Shown piece after piece: positions 8,478-17,817 of a stretch of DNA of 64,000 bases (its first letter is position 1; every line of letters starts with the position of its first letter). Source of the DNA: Streptomyces sp. NBC_01314 (GTDB lineage: Bacteria > Actinomycetota > Actinomycetes > Streptomycetales > Streptomycetaceae). The stretch is from positions 1,550,001 through 1,614,000 of the forward strand of contig NZ_CP108394.1 in NCBI RefSeq assembly GCF_041435215.1, read 5' to 3'. Both the position numbers and the translations under genes were made by a program. The notes under the pieces are model-generated. The model searched no databases. It was not told where the DNA came from and was given only the letters and a program-made list of their open reading frames with translations.

Positions 8478-8489
8478 TTCAAATTTGAA
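8478..8489. promoter_or_regulatory. AT-rich 12-bp perfect palindrome, candidate operator
   Basis: TTCAAATTTGAA is a perfect 12-bp palindrome with no G or C in its central six bases, in an otherwise GC-rich genome. It lies in the 256-bp divergent region between the dehydrogenase and DUF2218 genes, 87 bp before the latter's ATG. Sites like this are typical of MarR-type repressors. No such regulator gene is next to it. Confidence 0.5.
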
Positions 8490-8575
8490 GCACACGCCGA
8501 CCCCTGGACGGCCGCGCCACGCTCACCGCTCCGGGAGGCCGATCACATCGTTCGCTCGGACCCAGGAGTTCCCCC

Positions 8576-8872
8576 ATGCCCACCTCCCTCGGTCGCGCCT
8601 CCACCGACGCCGCCCCGCGCTACGCCAAGCAGCTCGCCTCGCACTTCGGCCGGAAGATCCCCGCCGAGGAGACACCCGAAGGGGGGCACCGCCTCACCTT
8701 CGAGCAGACCGACGTCCTGCTCCAGCCCGCCGAGGACCACCTCCTGCTCCGCGTGACCGCGCCGGACGCGTCCACGCTCAGCACCATCCGCGAGGTCGTG
8801 GGCAGCCACCTCGAACGCTTCGGCCACCGCAACGAACTGACCGTCGTCTGGGAGGAGCCTTCCGCCGACTGA
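8576..8872 (+). CDS. DUF2218 domain-containing protein
   Basis: Small 98-aa soluble protein, about the full length of DUF2218. It has the family pattern TDAAPRYAKQLASHFGRKIP, LTFEQTDVLLQPAEDHLLLRV and IREVVGSHLERFGHRNELTVVW. The function of the family is not established; members often occur near metal or siderophore genes. The ATG at 8576 is preceded by AGGAG. It stands alone and is divergent from the dehydrogenase. The following 173 bp up to the transaldolase contains a 17-bp direct repeat (gcgacgcgagtggc core) and no gene. Confidence 0.8.
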   Translation: MPTSLGRASTDAAPRYAKQLASHFGRKIPAEETPEGGHRLTFEQTDVLLQPAEDHLLLRVTAPDASTLSTIREVVGSHLERFGHRNELTVVWEEPSAD

Positions 8873-9045
8873 CCCTCCCGGGCGCGAACCGGGACGGGGA
8901 GCGGCAGGCCGCCACGCAGGGACCCGGCCGTCGCCGTGCACGACGCGAGTGGCCGGCGCGACGCGAGTGGCAGGGGCGACGCGCCGCTCGCCCGGCTGCC
9001 GGCCCGTCACACACCCGGCTCGGACGGCGAAGCCGCCTGACCACC

Positions 9046-10194
9046 TCAGTCGGCCACGGCGAGCGCCTTGGTCGGCCGTGCGTGCCGCACGGCGTTCAGA
9101 AGGCTGTCCCAGGAGTGCTGGAACTTCTGGATCCCCTCGGTCTCCAGGACCTGGGCGACATTGCGGTAGGAGATTCCCAGCTCGGCGAGTGCCGCGAAGA
9201 CAGCGCGGGCCTGCTCGTATGTCCCGGCGATGGTGTTGCCGGTGATCTCGCCGTGATCCGCCATGGCATCGAGGGTGGCCTCCGGCATGGTGTTGACCGT
9301 GCCCGGTGAGACCAGTTCGGTGATGTAGAGGGTGTCGGGGTAGGCGGCGTCCTTGACACCCGTCGAGGCCCACAGGGGACGCTGCTTGTTGGCCGGGGCC
9401 CGGTCGAGGTCGGCCCAACGGGGGAAGGGTTGCGTCGATCCGTCGGCAGAGCCGAACACTTCCTCGTAGGCCTCGTAGGCGAGGCGGGCGTTGGCCACGG
9501 CTGCCTTGCCTCGCATCTCCTTGGCCTCGGGGGTGCCGATGGCGTCGAGGCGCTTGTCGATCTCGGTGTCGACGCGGGACACGAAGAAGGAGGCCACGGA
9601 GTGGATCGCGGAGAGGTCCAGACCTCGGTCCCTGGCCTTCTCCAGGCCGGCGAGGTAGGCGTGCATGACCTCGCGGTAGCGTTCCAGCGAGAAGATCAGC
9701 GTGACGTTGACGCTGATGCCGAGACCGATGACCTCGGTGATCGCGGGAAGACCCGCCTTGGTGGCCGGGATCTTGATGAGGGTGTTGGGGCGGTCCACGA
9801 GCCAGGCCAGCTGTTTGGCCTCGGCAACGGTCGCCGCCGTACCGTGCGCGAGGCGCGGGTCCACCTCGATGGAGACCCAGCCGTCTCGGCCGCCGGTGGC
9901 GTCGAACACCGGGCGGAGGATGTCTGCCGCCTCCCGGACATCCGCCGTGGTGATCATGCGGACCGCCTCGGAAACCGTCACACCGCGCAGCGCCAGCTCG
10001 CGGAACTGGTCCGCGTAGTCGTCACCCCTGCCGAACGCCTGCTCGAAGATCGTGGGGTTGGTGGTCACGCCGACCACATGCCTGCGCTCGATGAGTTCGG
10101 CGAGGTTGCCGGAGGTGATCCGCTTGCGGGACAGGTCGTCCAACCAGATCGCGACACCTTCGTCGGAGAGGCGCTGGAGTACGTCGTCGGTCAT
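9046..10194 (-). CDS. tal: Transaldolase
   Basis: Transfers a dihydroxyacetone unit between sedoheptulose-7-phosphate and glyceraldehyde-3-phosphate in the non-oxidative pentose phosphate pathway. The 382-aa product fits the long actinobacterial form: [37 protein letters not shown], then [14 protein letters not shown] carrying the Schiff-base lysine. ATG 10192-10194 has AGGAG 9 bp upstream, which rules out the longer open frame. It follows transketolase by 13 bp and is probably cotranscribed. Its position beside the sugar-acid genes fits disposal of pentose phosphates from that pathway. Confidence 0.95.
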   Translation of the reverse strand: MTDDVLQRLSDEGVAIWLDDLSRKRITSGNLAELIERRHVVGVTTNPTIFEQAFGRGDDYADQFRELALRGVTVSEAVRMITTADVREAADILRPVFDATGGRDGWVSIEVDPRLAHGTAATVAEAKQLAWLVDRPNTLIKIPATKAGLPAITEVIGLGISVNVTLIFSLERYREVMHAYLAGLEKARDRGLDLSAIHSVASFFVSRVDTEIDKRLDAIGTPEAKEMRGKAAVANARLAYEAYEEVFGSADGSTQPFPRWADLDRAPANKQRPLWASTGVKDAAYPDTLYITELVSPGTVNTMPEATLDAMADHGEITGNTIAGTYEQARAVFAALAELGISYRNVAQVLETEGIQKFQHSWDSLLNAVRHARPTKALAVAD

Positions 10195-10207
10195 GGAAGA
10201 GCTTCTC

Positions 10208-12316
10208 CTACTGGTGCTGGTCATCGCGGTGGCCGGCCAGGGCGGCGCGGGAGTCGCGTGCCGCGGCTGCGACGTTCTCGGCGGTGAAGCCGAACTCGTG
10301 GAAGAGGACTTCGGCGTCGGCGGAGGCACCGAAGTGCTCCAGGGAGACGATGCGACCGGCGTCGCCGACGTACCGGTGCCAGGTCAGACCGATACCGGCC
10401 TCGACCGCGACACGCGCCTTGACGGACGGCGGCAGAACGCTGTCCCGGTACCCCTGGTCCTGCTCCTCGAACCACTCCACGGACGGCATGGACACGACCC
10501 GCGTGGGCACGCCCTGCGCCTGGAGCTGCTCGCGGGCCTCCACGGCCACGTGCACCTCGGACCCGGTGGCGATCAGCACGACCTGGGCGTCGCCGCCCTC
10601 GGCGTCGAACAGGACGTAACCACCCTTGGCGGCGTCCTCGTTGGCCTCGTACGTCGGCACGCCCTGACGGGTCAGCGCGAGGCCGTGCGGGGCGCCCTTG
10701 CCGAACTCCTTGGTGTAACGCTTGAGGATCTCGCGCCAGGCGATCGCCGTCTCGTTGGCGTCCGCCGGGCGGACCACGTTCAGGCCCGGGATCGCGCGCA
10801 GCGCGGCGAGGTGTTCGACGGGCTGGTGGGTGGGGCCGTCCTCGCCCAGACCGATGGAGTCGTGTGTCCACACGAACGTCACCGGCAGGTGCATCAGCGC
10901 GGACAGGCGCACGGCGTTGCGCATGTAGTCGGAGAAGACCAGGAACGTGCCGCCGAAGATACGGGTGTTGCCGTGCAGCGCGATGCCGTTCATCTCCGCG
11001 GCCATGGCGTGCTCACGGATACCGAAGTGGATCGTGCGGCCGTAGGGGTTCGCCTCCGGCAGCGGATTGTCCGCCGGGAGGAAGGACGACGTCTTGTCGA
11101 TCGTGGTGTTGTTCGAACCGGCGAGGTCGGCGGAGCCGCCCCACAGCTCCGGGATCACCGTGCCGAGCGCCTGCAGGACCTTGCCGGACGCGGCACGCGT
11201 GGCGACGCTCTTGCCCGTCTCGAACTCCGGCAGGTGCGACTGCCAGCCCCCGGGCAGCTCGCCCGCGCTGATCCGGTCGAACTCCGCGGCCCGCCCGGCG
11301 TTGTTGTCGCGCCACTCCTGGAGCTGCTTGTCCCAGACGGCACGGGCCTCACGGCCCCGCTCGCCCAGGGCGCGGGTGTGCGCGATGACCTCGCCGGAGA
11401 CCTCGAAGCTCTTCTCCGCATCGAAGCCCAGGACCCGCTTGGTGGCCGCGACCTCGTCCGCGCCGAGCGCCGAGCCGTGCGCGGCCTCGGTGTTCTGCGC
11501 GTTCGGGGCGGGCCAGGCGATGATCGAGCGCATCGCGATGAACGACGGCCGGTCGGTGACCGCCTTCGCCGCCTCGACCGCCGCGTACAGCGCGGCCGGG
11601 TCGAGGTCGCCGTTCTCCTTCGGCTCCACACGCTGCACATGCCAGCCGTAGGCCTCGTACCGCCCGGCGGTGTCCTCGGAGACAGCCGTCTCGGTGTCAC
11701 CCTCGATCGAGATGTGGTTGTCGTCCCACAGCAGGACCAGATTGCCGAGCTTCTGGTGACCGGCCAGCGAGGACGCCTCCGCGGAGATGCCCTCCTGCAG
11801 GCAGCCGTCACCGGCGATCACGAAGATGTGGTGATCGAACGGCGAATCACCGACAGCGGCCTGCGGATCGAACAGGCCGCGCTCGTAGCGGGCGGCCATC
11901 GCCATCCCCACCGCGTTGGCGACACCCTGCCCCAGCGGCCCGGTCGTCGTCTCGACGGCCCTGGTGTGCCCGTACTCCGGATGGCCCGGCGTCTTCGAAC
12001 CCCAGGTACGGAAGGACTCCAGGTCCTGAAGCTCCAGGCCGAAACCACCCAGGTACAACTGGATGTAGAGGGTCAGGGAGGAATGGCCGGCGGACAGGAC
12101 GAACCGGTCACGGCCCACCCAGTCGGGGTCGGCGGGATCGTGGCGCATCACCTTCTGGAAAAGGGTGTACGCGGCGGGCGCGAGGCTCATCGCCGTACCG
12201 GGATGGCCGTTGCCGACCCTCTGTACGGCGTCGGCGGCCAGGACACGGGCGGTGTCGACGGCCCGCTGGTCCACTGCGGTCCACGCGAAGGCGGCTGCGG
12301 TCGGGTGCGGATTCAC
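10208..12316 (-). CDS. tkt: Transketolase
   Basis: Thiamine-diphosphate enzyme moving two-carbon units between pentose and hexose phosphates. The 702-aa product shows [13 protein letters not shown], the ThDP motif starting [13 protein letters not shown] and ending [17 protein letters not shown] and the pyrimidine-domain block [21 protein letters not shown] 12314-12316 is chosen because AGGAG lies exactly 7 bp upstream and it starts [21 protein letters not shown]. The frame continues upstream through a tandem repeat that is unlikely to be translated. tkt-tal here may be a second, catabolic pair in addition to a housekeeping copy elsewhere. Confidence 0.95.
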   Translation of the reverse strand: MNPHPTAAAFAWTAVDQRAVDTARVLAADAVQRVGNGHPGTAMSLAPAAYTLFQKVMRHDPADPDWVGRDRFVLSAGHSSLTLYIQLYLGGFGLELQDLESFRTWGSKTPGHPEYGHTRAVETTTGPLGQGVANAVGMAMAARYERGLFDPQAAVGDSPFDHHIFVIAGDGCLQEGISAEASSLAGHQKLGNLVLLWDDNHISIEGDTETAVSEDTAGRYEAYGWHVQRVEPKENGDLDPAALYAAVEAAKAVTDRPSFIAMRSIIAWPAPNAQNTEAAHGSALGADEVAATKRVLGFDAEKSFEVSGEVIAHTRALGERGREARAVWDKQLQEWRDNNAGRAAEFDRISAGELPGGWQSHLPEFETGKSVATRAASGKVLQALGTVIPELWGGSADLAGSNNTTIDKTSSFLPADNPLPEANPYGRTIHFGIREHAMAAEMNGIALHGNTRIFGGTFLVFSDYMRNAVRLSALMHLPVTFVWTHDSIGLGEDGPTHQPVEHLAALRAIPGLNVVRPADANETAIAWREILKRYTKEFGKGAPHGLALTRQGVPTYEANEDAAKGGYVLFDAEGGDAQVVLIATGSEVHVAVEAREQLQAQGVPTRVVSMPSVEWFEEQDQGYRDSVLPPSVKARVAVEAGIGLTWHRYVGDAGRIVSLEHFGASADAEVLFHEFGFTAENVAAAARDSRAALAGHRDDQHQ

Positions 12317-12348
12317 GCGTGAACTCCTGTGGCTGTGCGGGGAAGAAG

Positions 12349-12416
12349 GCATGTGAGGACGAAAGGCGCGTGAGGACGCAAGGAACGTGAGGACGCACGG
12401 CACGTGAGGCCGGAAG
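12349..12416. repeat. Four 17-bp tandem repeats upstream of transketolase
   Basis: Four adjacent 17-bp units share the core cgtgaggacg: 12349-12365, 12366-12382, 12383-12399 and 12400-12416. They begin 33 bp before the tkt start, in the 198-bp gap after the SBP gene. They may be iterated operator sites or part of the leader. The rest of the gap shows nothing clear. Confidence 0.8.
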
Positions 12417-12514
12417 GCAGAAGTGGAGGGGAGCCGTGGCCGAGGGCGAGGCCCCACCCGTCCCTCCCGCCGGGGAGGGACGGGAGGGACGTGCCGGGGG
12501 AGGTGTGGTGTCGC

Positions 12515-13672
12515 CTACTTGCCCCAGAGCTTCTGGTACGCCTCGCGGTATCCCTCCGGGTCCCATGAGGAGCCGCCGCCGCTGTTGGCCGCCGTGGTGA
12601 TGTGCACCGGTGCGATGTAGCCACTGGCGGGCTTGTCGGCGAAGGCGCGGTTGAACTCGTCGACGATCTGCCAGCCCTGCTCGGACAGCGGTTCGGGCAC
12701 CGTGGCCGACTGGAACTCCTTGCTGTTGATGCGCTGGAAGGCCGAGGGGTCGCCGTCACCGGCGCCGATGTTGAAGGGGGCACCGTCGCCCTGCTTGCCG
12801 CCTGCCCGCAGCGCGGGAGCCGCGTCGGCGAAGTACAGGTCGTTGATCGCCACCGAGTGCGTCCACTTGGTGCCGAAGCGGGACAGCAGCGCGGAGACCT
12901 CCTGTGGGGTGCGGCTGCTGGCGTCGGCGATCGGGATGTTGGACGTGGAGAGCACCTTGGTGTCGGAGCAGGTGGCGAGTTCCTTCTCGATCAGGTCCGA
13001 CTTGCCCTTGGCGAACGGTATAGAGGCGTCGGTGAAGACGACCACGCCGGCGCGGCCGTCGGACTGGCTGATGATCCAGTCGGCGCTGATCTTCGCGACG
13101 TCCTCGACCTTGGTGGTGATGTTGCTGAAGAGCTTGGGGTCCGTGCTGGGGCCGGGGGTGCCGACGGCGTGCCAGCCGATGAGCGGGATACCGGCGGCGT
13201 CGGCCTGTGCGACCTGCTGGGTGGTCGACTTGGGATCGAAGCCGGACAGGACGATGCCGTCGGGCTTGACGGCGACGGCCTGGCTGAGGGCGGCCTGGAT
13301 ACCGGCCGGGGTGCCCTGACCGTCGATGATCCGCATCTTCCAGCCGATGGCCTTGGCGGCCTCCTTGACCCCTTCGGCGGCGCCCGCCACACCGGGGTTG
13401 GTCATGCTCTGGGCGACGTAGACGATCGTCTTGCCCGCGACCGCCTTGGGGCCCTTGGTCGGTCCGCCCCAGGCGGCGTCGACGGACTCGGCGCCCTCGA
13501 CCGCCTTCTTGGCCTTCGCCAGGACGGCCGGACAGCCGGCCTTCGAGGGCCCGTCGACGGCGGCGGAGCCGGCACTGTCGGAGCCGCGGGAGCAGCCGGA
13601 GACGGAAGCGGTGAGCACGGCCAGGGCGGCCACGGCTCTGATGGTTGCCTTGCGGGTGGGGTGGTACGACAC
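12515..13672 (-). CDS. Sugar ABC transporter substrate-binding lipoprotein (RbsB type)
   Basis: Solute-binding component of a CUT2-type sugar importer. The 385-aa product starts with a signal peptide ending at the lipobox ASVSGC. Paired periplasmic-binding (type 1) lobes follow: TIVYVAQSMTNPGVAGAAEGVKEAAKAIG and PDGIVLSGFDPKSTTQQVAQADAAGIPLIGWHA. It is the third gene of an ATPase-permease-SBP set. The ligand cannot be read from sequence. The surrounding gluconate/idonate enzymes make an aldonate or related sugar acid a reasonable guess. Confidence 0.88.
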   Translation of the reverse strand: MSYHPTRKATIRAVAALAVLTASVSGCSRGSDSAGSAAVDGPSKAGCPAVLAKAKKAVEGAESVDAAWGGPTKGPKAVAGKTIVYVAQSMTNPGVAGAAEGVKEAAKAIGWKMRIIDGQGTPAGIQAALSQAVAVKPDGIVLSGFDPKSTTQQVAQADAAGIPLIGWHAVGTPGPSTDPKLFSNITTKVEDVAKISADWIISQSDGRAGVVVFTDASIPFAKGKSDLIEKELATCSDTKVLSTSNIPIADASSRTPQEVSALLSRFGTKWTHSVAINDLYFADAAPALRAGGKQGDGAPFNIGAGDGDPSAFQRINSKEFQSATVPEPLSEQGWQIVDEFNRAFADKPASGYIAPVHITTAANSGGGSSWDPEGYREAYQKLWGK

Positions 13673-13734
13673 GGGGGTGCTCCTTGAGGAGGGAGGGCAG
13701 CGGGGTGACGGGCGGGTGCGGCGATTCGGATCGG

Positions 13735-15078
13735 TCAGGGGGTGTGCGGCGCGTCGTCTTCGGAAGCGGCATCGGCATCGGCATCGGCATCGGCATCGGC
13801 ATCGGCATCGGCATCGGCGGACGGTCCGGTCGACGGCGAACCGGTCGATGGCGAACCGGTCGCGGCCGGGGTCGCCTGCACCGTCCCGGGTTGCGGATGC
13901 GTCCCGGGCTCCGTCCCGGACGCGGACAGTGAGTGGCGGGTGGCGGTGGCGCCGGCACGCAGGCGGCGGCGGGCGGAGTAGCCGGCCAGGCCGACCGCGA
14001 GGAGCAGCGTGCCGCCGTTGAACAGGGAGGTCGCCCAGAACTCGGCGCCGAGCTGCTGGATGCCGGCCAGGCCGATGGCGAGGATGGCGACGGCGACGAC
14101 GGTTCCGGCGGCGTTGGCGCGGCCGGGTTTGATGGCGGTGGAGCCGAGCAGGGCACCGACGAAGGCGGGCAGCAGGTAGTCCATGCCGACGCTGGGGTTG
14201 CCGATCTGCTGCTGCGCGGCGAGCAGGACACCCGCGAAGCCGACGACGAGTCCGGAGCCGGCGAAGGCGTAGATGCCGTACCGGCGGGTGGGGATGCCGA
14301 CGAGGTCGGCGGCGCGGGCGTTGGAGCCGATGACGTAGAGGTAGCGGCCGAGCGGCAGGCGCTCCAGCAGCAGCCAGAGCACGACGGCGAGGGCGAGGAC
14401 GTAGAAGGCGGGGACCGGCAGGCCGAGGAACGTGGAGTCGTACAGGTCGGTGAAGGCCGGGGGCAGACCGCCCGGTCCGGGCACGATCCGGGCGCCGTCG
14501 GTGATCCAGCCGGTGCAGGCGTACAGGAGGCTGCCGGTGCCGAGGGTGGCGATGAAGGAGTCGATCTTGGCGAACTCCACCAGCAGGCCGTTGAGTACGC
14601 CGACGATGCCGCCACCGACGATGACGGCGACGCAGACGATCGGCCAGGACCAGCCGCTGTTCACGATGAGTTGCATGGCCAGGACGTGCGAGAAGCCGAG
14701 TCCGTAGCCGACGGAGAGGTCGAACTTGCCGGTGACGATGGGGATCATCGCGCCGAGCGCGAGGATCGCGGGGATCGACTGGTTGGACAGGATCGACGAG
14801 GCGTTGTCCATCGTCGGGAAGGTGTCCGGCAGGACCAGCGCGAAGATCACGAACAGTAGGACGGTCAGGCCGAACAGGCCGTAGGTGCCTATGAGGTGGC
14901 CGCCGCGCAGCCGGGCGGCGAGGGTGCCGCTGCCCGTGCCCTTGTCGGTGCCGCCGGGTGACTGCCTGCGCGGCCCTCGGGGTGCCGCCTTGCGGGCGCC
15001 GTCCCCGGCGGAACCTTCCCGCTGTGGGCCTGTGCCGTGGTCGGCCGGCCCACGGGGGGATTCGGTCTCGGTGGCCAT
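13735..15078 (-). CDS. Sugar ABC transporter permease (RbsC type) with low-complexity tail
   Basis: Membrane subunit of the CUT2 importer (447 aa). The core (about 60-370) has the RbsC pattern: IPAILALGAMIPIVTGKFDLSVG, FIATLGTGSLLYACTG, YVIGSNARAADLVGIPTRRYGIYAFAG and PAFVGALLGSTAIKPGRANAAGT. The stop of the ATPase gene and this ATG overlap (ATGA). The last 75 or so residues are a non-conserved tail with GSPSTGSPSTG and eight Ala-Asp dipeptides, encoded by a hexanucleotide run. The tail probably lies in the cytoplasm and is unlikely to be needed for transport. Confidence 0.9.
   Translation of the reverse strand: MATETESPRGPADHGTGPQREGSAGDGARKAAPRGPRRQSPGGTDKGTGSGTLAARLRGGHLIGTYGLFGLTVLLFVIFALVLPDTFPTMDNASSILSNQSIPAILALGAMIPIVTGKFDLSVGYGLGFSHVLAMQLIVNSGWSWPIVCVAVIVGGGIVGVLNGLLVEFAKIDSFIATLGTGSLLYACTGWITDGARIVPGPGGLPPAFTDLYDSTFLGLPVPAFYVLALAVVLWLLLERLPLGRYLYVIGSNARAADLVGIPTRRYGIYAFAGSGLVVGFAGVLLAAQQQIGNPSVGMDYLLPAFVGALLGSTAIKPGRANAAGTVVAVAILAIGLAGIQQLGAEFWATSLFNGGTLLLAVGLAGYSARRRLRAGATATRHSLSASGTEPGTHPQPGTVQATPAATGSPSTGSPSTGPSADADADADADADADADAASEDDAPHTP
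13771..13818. repeat. Hexanucleotide microsatellite (ATCGGC)8 in permease gene
   Basis: Eight perfect uninterrupted copies of ATCGGC, GCCGAT on the coding strand, encode (Ala-Asp)8 at the permease C-terminus. Because the unit is six bases, slippage changes the tail length without breaking the frame. Confidence 0.97.
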
Positions 15079-16673
15079 CAGTTGTCCGCCGTTCCGGTCA
15101 GCGCCGGCATGGCCGACGCGGCGTGGGTGAGTTCGGTGACGGTGAGGGCCTCACCGCTGAGTTCGGCGGTCACGGTGCCTCGTACGAAGACCAGGGCGCG
15201 GTGACACACGTCGGCGACTTCCTCGAAGTCGGTGGAGATGAGAAGGACGGCGAGTCCCTGGGCGAGCGCGTCGTCGAGCAGGCGGTAGATCTCCGCCTTG
15301 GCTCCGACGTCGACTCCCGAGGTCGGCTCCTCCAGGATCACGACGCGCCTGCTGAGGCGCAGCCAGCGGCCGATCATGACCTTCTGCTGGTTGCCGCCGG
15401 AGAGGGTCGCGATGGGTGCCTCGGAGTCGGCGGGCCGTACGCCGAACCTCTCGACCAGCGAGGTCGCCGTGGCACGCTCGCGTGCCGGGCTGATCCAGCG
15501 CCACGGGGAGCGGCTGTCGGCCCGCGGGTTGGCCAGGAAGTTCTCCCTGACGGTGAGTTCGAGGGCGCAGCCCTCCTCCTGGCGGTTGCTGGTGACGAAG
15601 CCGATGCCCGCGTCGACGGCCGCGGCGGGCGAGCCCGGCCGGTAGGGCTTGCCGTCGAGCAGTGCCTCACCGTCCTGGATCGGCCGGGAACCGGCGAGGG
15701 CACGGCCGAGGTCCATGTGGCCGGCGCCGGTGAGGCCGACCATGCCGAGGACCTCCCCGGCGCGCACCTCCAGGTCGACCGGGCCGGCGCCCTCGGTGGT
15801 GACGCCGGTGAGGCGCAGCACGGTCGGAGCTTCTCCGGTGGCGGCCTTGGGGCCGGGCTTCGGCCGGTGGCTCTCCGCCTCGTGGCCGACGATGTCGCGC
15901 ACGATGCGCTCGGGGCCGTGGTCGGCGAGACGGCCCTGGCTGATGAGGTGGCCGTCGCGCAGGACCGCGAAGCTGTCGGCGACCTGATAGACCTCGTCGA
16001 GCCGGTGGCTGACGTAGACGATGCCGTGGCCTCGGTCGCGCAGGGTGTGCAGGACGTCGAAGAGGCGGGCGCAGTCCGCGGCGGGCAGGCTCGCGGTGGG
16101 TTCGTCGAGGACGATGAGCCGGGCCCGGGTGGACAGGGCGCGGGCGATGGCGACGAGGGACCGCTCCGCGCGGGTGAGGTCGGCGACCGCGGCGTCCGGG
16201 TCGAGGTGGCCTGCGACGATGTCCAGCGCCTCGGTGCTGCGCCGGCGGACCTGCCGCCAGGAGACCAGCCCGGCGCGGCGCGGGTATCCGGTGCCGAGGG
16301 CGATGTTCTCGGCGACCGTCATCCACTCGACCAGACCGAGGTCCTGGTGGATGAAGGACATCTCCGCGGCGGCGGCGTCGGTGCCGAGCGGATGACCGGC
16401 GACGGTGACCTCGCCGTGGTCGGCTCGGTACACCCCGGCCAGGATCTTGATCAGTGTGGACTTACCTGCACCATTGTGACCCAATAGGGCGAGAACCCTG
16501 CCCGGGTGAAGGTCGAGGTCGACGTCGGCCAGGGCGAGAGTGCCGCCGAATCGCTTACGCAGCCCCCGGATGCTGACCAGGGGCCGGTGTGAAGCTGTGT
16601 CAGCTGTGTCAGCTGTGTCATCGGGAGCGTCATACACGGGCTTCTCCGAAGGGATCTGCCAGCCGAGGACCAT
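15078..16673 (-). CDS. Sugar ABC transporter ATP-binding protein, tandem domains (RbsA type)
   Basis: Two-domain ATPase of the CUT2 importer. The N-half has Walker A GHNGAGKST, a degenerate LTRAERSLVAIARAL signature and LIVLDEPTASL. The C-half has the usual degenerate P-loop (GLTGAGHMDL), LSGGNQQKVMIGRWL and VVILEEPTSGVDVG. The frame opens at a TTG at 16721. I prefer ATG 16671-16673 (531 aa), because the candidate IclR operator at 16706-16717 would then sit in the promoter rather than in coding sequence; ATG 16712 is the alternative. An in-frame 9-bp triplication gives DTADTADTA near the start. First gene of the ATPase-permease-SBP operon, perhaps extending to tkt-tal. Confidence 0.88.
   Translation of the reverse strand: MVLGWQIPSEKPVYDAPDDTADTADTASHRPLVSIRGLRKRFGGTLALADVDLDLHPGRVLALLGHNGAGKSTLIKILAGVYRADHGEVTVAGHPLGTDAAAAEMSFIHQDLGLVEWMTVAENIALGTGYPRRAGLVSWRQVRRRSTEALDIVAGHLDPDAAVADLTRAERSLVAIARALSTRARLIVLDEPTASLPAADCARLFDVLHTLRDRGHGIVYVSHRLDEVYQVADSFAVLRDGHLISQGRLADHGPERIVRDIVGHEAESHRPKPGPKAATGEAPTVLRLTGVTTEGAGPVDLEVRAGEVLGMVGLTGAGHMDLGRALAGSRPIQDGEALLDGKPYRPGSPAAAVDAGIGFVTSNRQEEGCALELTVRENFLANPRADSRSPWRWISPARERATATSLVERFGVRPADSEAPIATLSGGNQQKVMIGRWLRLSRRVVILEEPTSGVDVGAKAEIYRLLDDALAQGLAVLLISTDFEEVADVCHRALVFVRGTVTAELSGEALTVTELTHAASAMPALTGTADN
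16593..16619. repeat. Three perfect 9-bp tandem copies in sugar ABC ATPase gene
   Basis: agctgtgtc occurs three times in a row. On the coding strand this is GACACAGCT repeated, encoding DTADTADTA before the ATPase core. A related triplet (ggtgtcaac twice plus ggtgtcgag, 5835-5861) encodes DTVDTVDT at the end of cobL. Confidence 0.9.
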
Positions 16674-16705
16674 TCCGTCGGCTCGACCAGAATCCTGTAC
16701 AGCCG

Positions 16706-16717
16706 CCAGCATGTTGG
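16706..16717. promoter_or_regulatory. Candidate IclR operator, site 1 (sugar importer)
   Basis: CCAGCATGTTGG is a near-perfect palindrome matching the shared 12-mer YCARCATRTTGG found at four places in this island. It lies 33 bp before the chosen ATPase start. Confidence 0.65.
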
Positions 16718-16756
16718 TCAATAGGTCCGGAAGGATTTATTGCCCCAAAGTTACGA

Positions 16757-16786
16757 CGGCCGCACGGAAAGATCTCCGTACGGCCG
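16757..16786 (-). terminator. Hairpin terminator after the IclR gene
   Basis: CGGCCGcACGGA and TCCGTaCGGCCG form 12-bp arms with one mismatch around a 6-base loop. The hairpin lies 44 bp past the IclR stop and before the importer promoter. There is no U-tract, as is common for Streptomyces terminators. Confidence 0.6.
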
Positions 16787-16829
16787 CCATGGGGTAGTCG
16801 TCGAGAGGGCCGGGAACAGGCCCCCGACC

Positions 16830-17636
16830 TCAGTCGCGACCCACCGGCGCCCCCTGGGGAAGCATGGGGTTCTCCAGCCCCGCCGCGACGGTCCGCAGAT
16901 CCTTCAGCAGCGCCTCGCGGAACTCGTCGTCGAGCCGGGCCTTGAGCACGGTGACGCTGATCGCGAAGGGCGCCGAGTCCGTCCGGAAGCCGTTGACCGG
17001 CACGGCCATGCAGAGGATGCCCGCCGTAGCCTCCTCGTCGTCGACCGCGTAGCCGCGCTCCCGGGTCTCGGCCAGGTCCGCCATGAGGGCGGGCACGGAG
17101 GTGATGGACCGCTCGCTGAGCGCGGGCAGGGTGCGACCGCGCAGCCGGTCCTCGGCCACCGCCGGATCCAGCGTGGACAGAATGGCCTTCCCGGTGGCCG
17201 TGCAGTTCGCCGGGAAGCGGTCGCCGATGTTGGCGGTCAGCCGCAACGGCTGCGTGCCGTCGTAACGCCCCAGGTAGAGGACGTCCAGGCCGTCGAGTAC
17301 GGCCACCCGCGCGGTCTCCCGCGAGATGTGTGAGCTGCGCCGGCACAGCTCGTAGAAGTCGCGCAGCTGGTCGACGGTGGCCAGGTAGCGGCCACCGAGC
17401 TCGACGAGCTTGCGCCCCAGACCGAAGCCCGAGCCGTTGCGCGCGATCATCCCGGCCGCCTCCAGCGAGGCGCACAGATTGCCCGTCGAGGACTTCGGCA
17501 GGTCCAGGGCGCGCGCGATCTCACTCACCGACAGCGGGCGGCCCTCCGCCTCGCCGAGTGCGTCGAGGATGGCCACGGCCCGCGTCACAGCGGGGACGAG
17601 ACTACCCGGGTCACTTGCGCTCACCAGTAACTCCAC
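16830..17636 (-). CDS. IclR-family transcriptional regulator
   Basis: DNA-binding regulator with an N-terminal winged helix (about 15-75: VTRAVAILDALGEAEGRPLSVSEIARALDLPKSS) and a C-terminal ligand-binding IclR domain (about 90-260: TARVAVLDGLDVLYLGRYDG, NCTATGKAILSTLD, GYAVDDEEATAGILCMAVPV). It probably senses a sugar-acid intermediate and controls the surrounding catabolic genes. GTG 17636 gives 268 aa and places a TTA codon at position 3. GTG 17624 has GGAG at good spacing and would give 264 aa without TTA, so the start is unsettled. It is divergent from the cyclase-family gene, with a candidate operator between them. Confidence 0.9.
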   Translation of the reverse strand: MELLVSASDPGSLVPAVTRAVAILDALGEAEGRPLSVSEIARALDLPKSSTGNLCASLEAAGMIARNGSGFGLGRKLVELGGRYLATVDQLRDFYELCRRSSHISRETARVAVLDGLDVLYLGRYDGTQPLRLTANIGDRFPANCTATGKAILSTLDPAVAEDRLRGRTLPALSERSITSVPALMADLAETRERGYAVDDEEATAGILCMAVPVNGFRTDSAPFAISVTVLKARLDDEFREALLKDLRTVAAGLENPMLPQGAPVGRD

Positions 17637-17655
17637 CCATCATTCTGTTCGTCGT

Positions 17656-17667
17656 TCAGCATATTGG
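17656..17667. promoter_or_regulatory. Candidate IclR operator, site 2 (IclR/hydrolase divergent region)
   Basis: TCAGCATATTGG lies 20 bp upstream of the IclR start and 150 bp before the divergent cyclase-family gene. The 13-bp string CAGCATATTGGCT is shared exactly with site 3 read on the other strand. Confidence 0.68.
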
Positions 17668-17817
17668 CTATTGTCTCTCGTGTGCCCCCGAACGACAATG
17701 CCGTCGGCGCACGCTTTGCCGTCGAGATTCTCCGCATCCCTCCGGACCACTCGACCGTAGCGCGCCCCTCCGGGCCGGCCGACGACACCCTGCGAGCCTT
17801 GGAGCGCTGAGCAGCAG

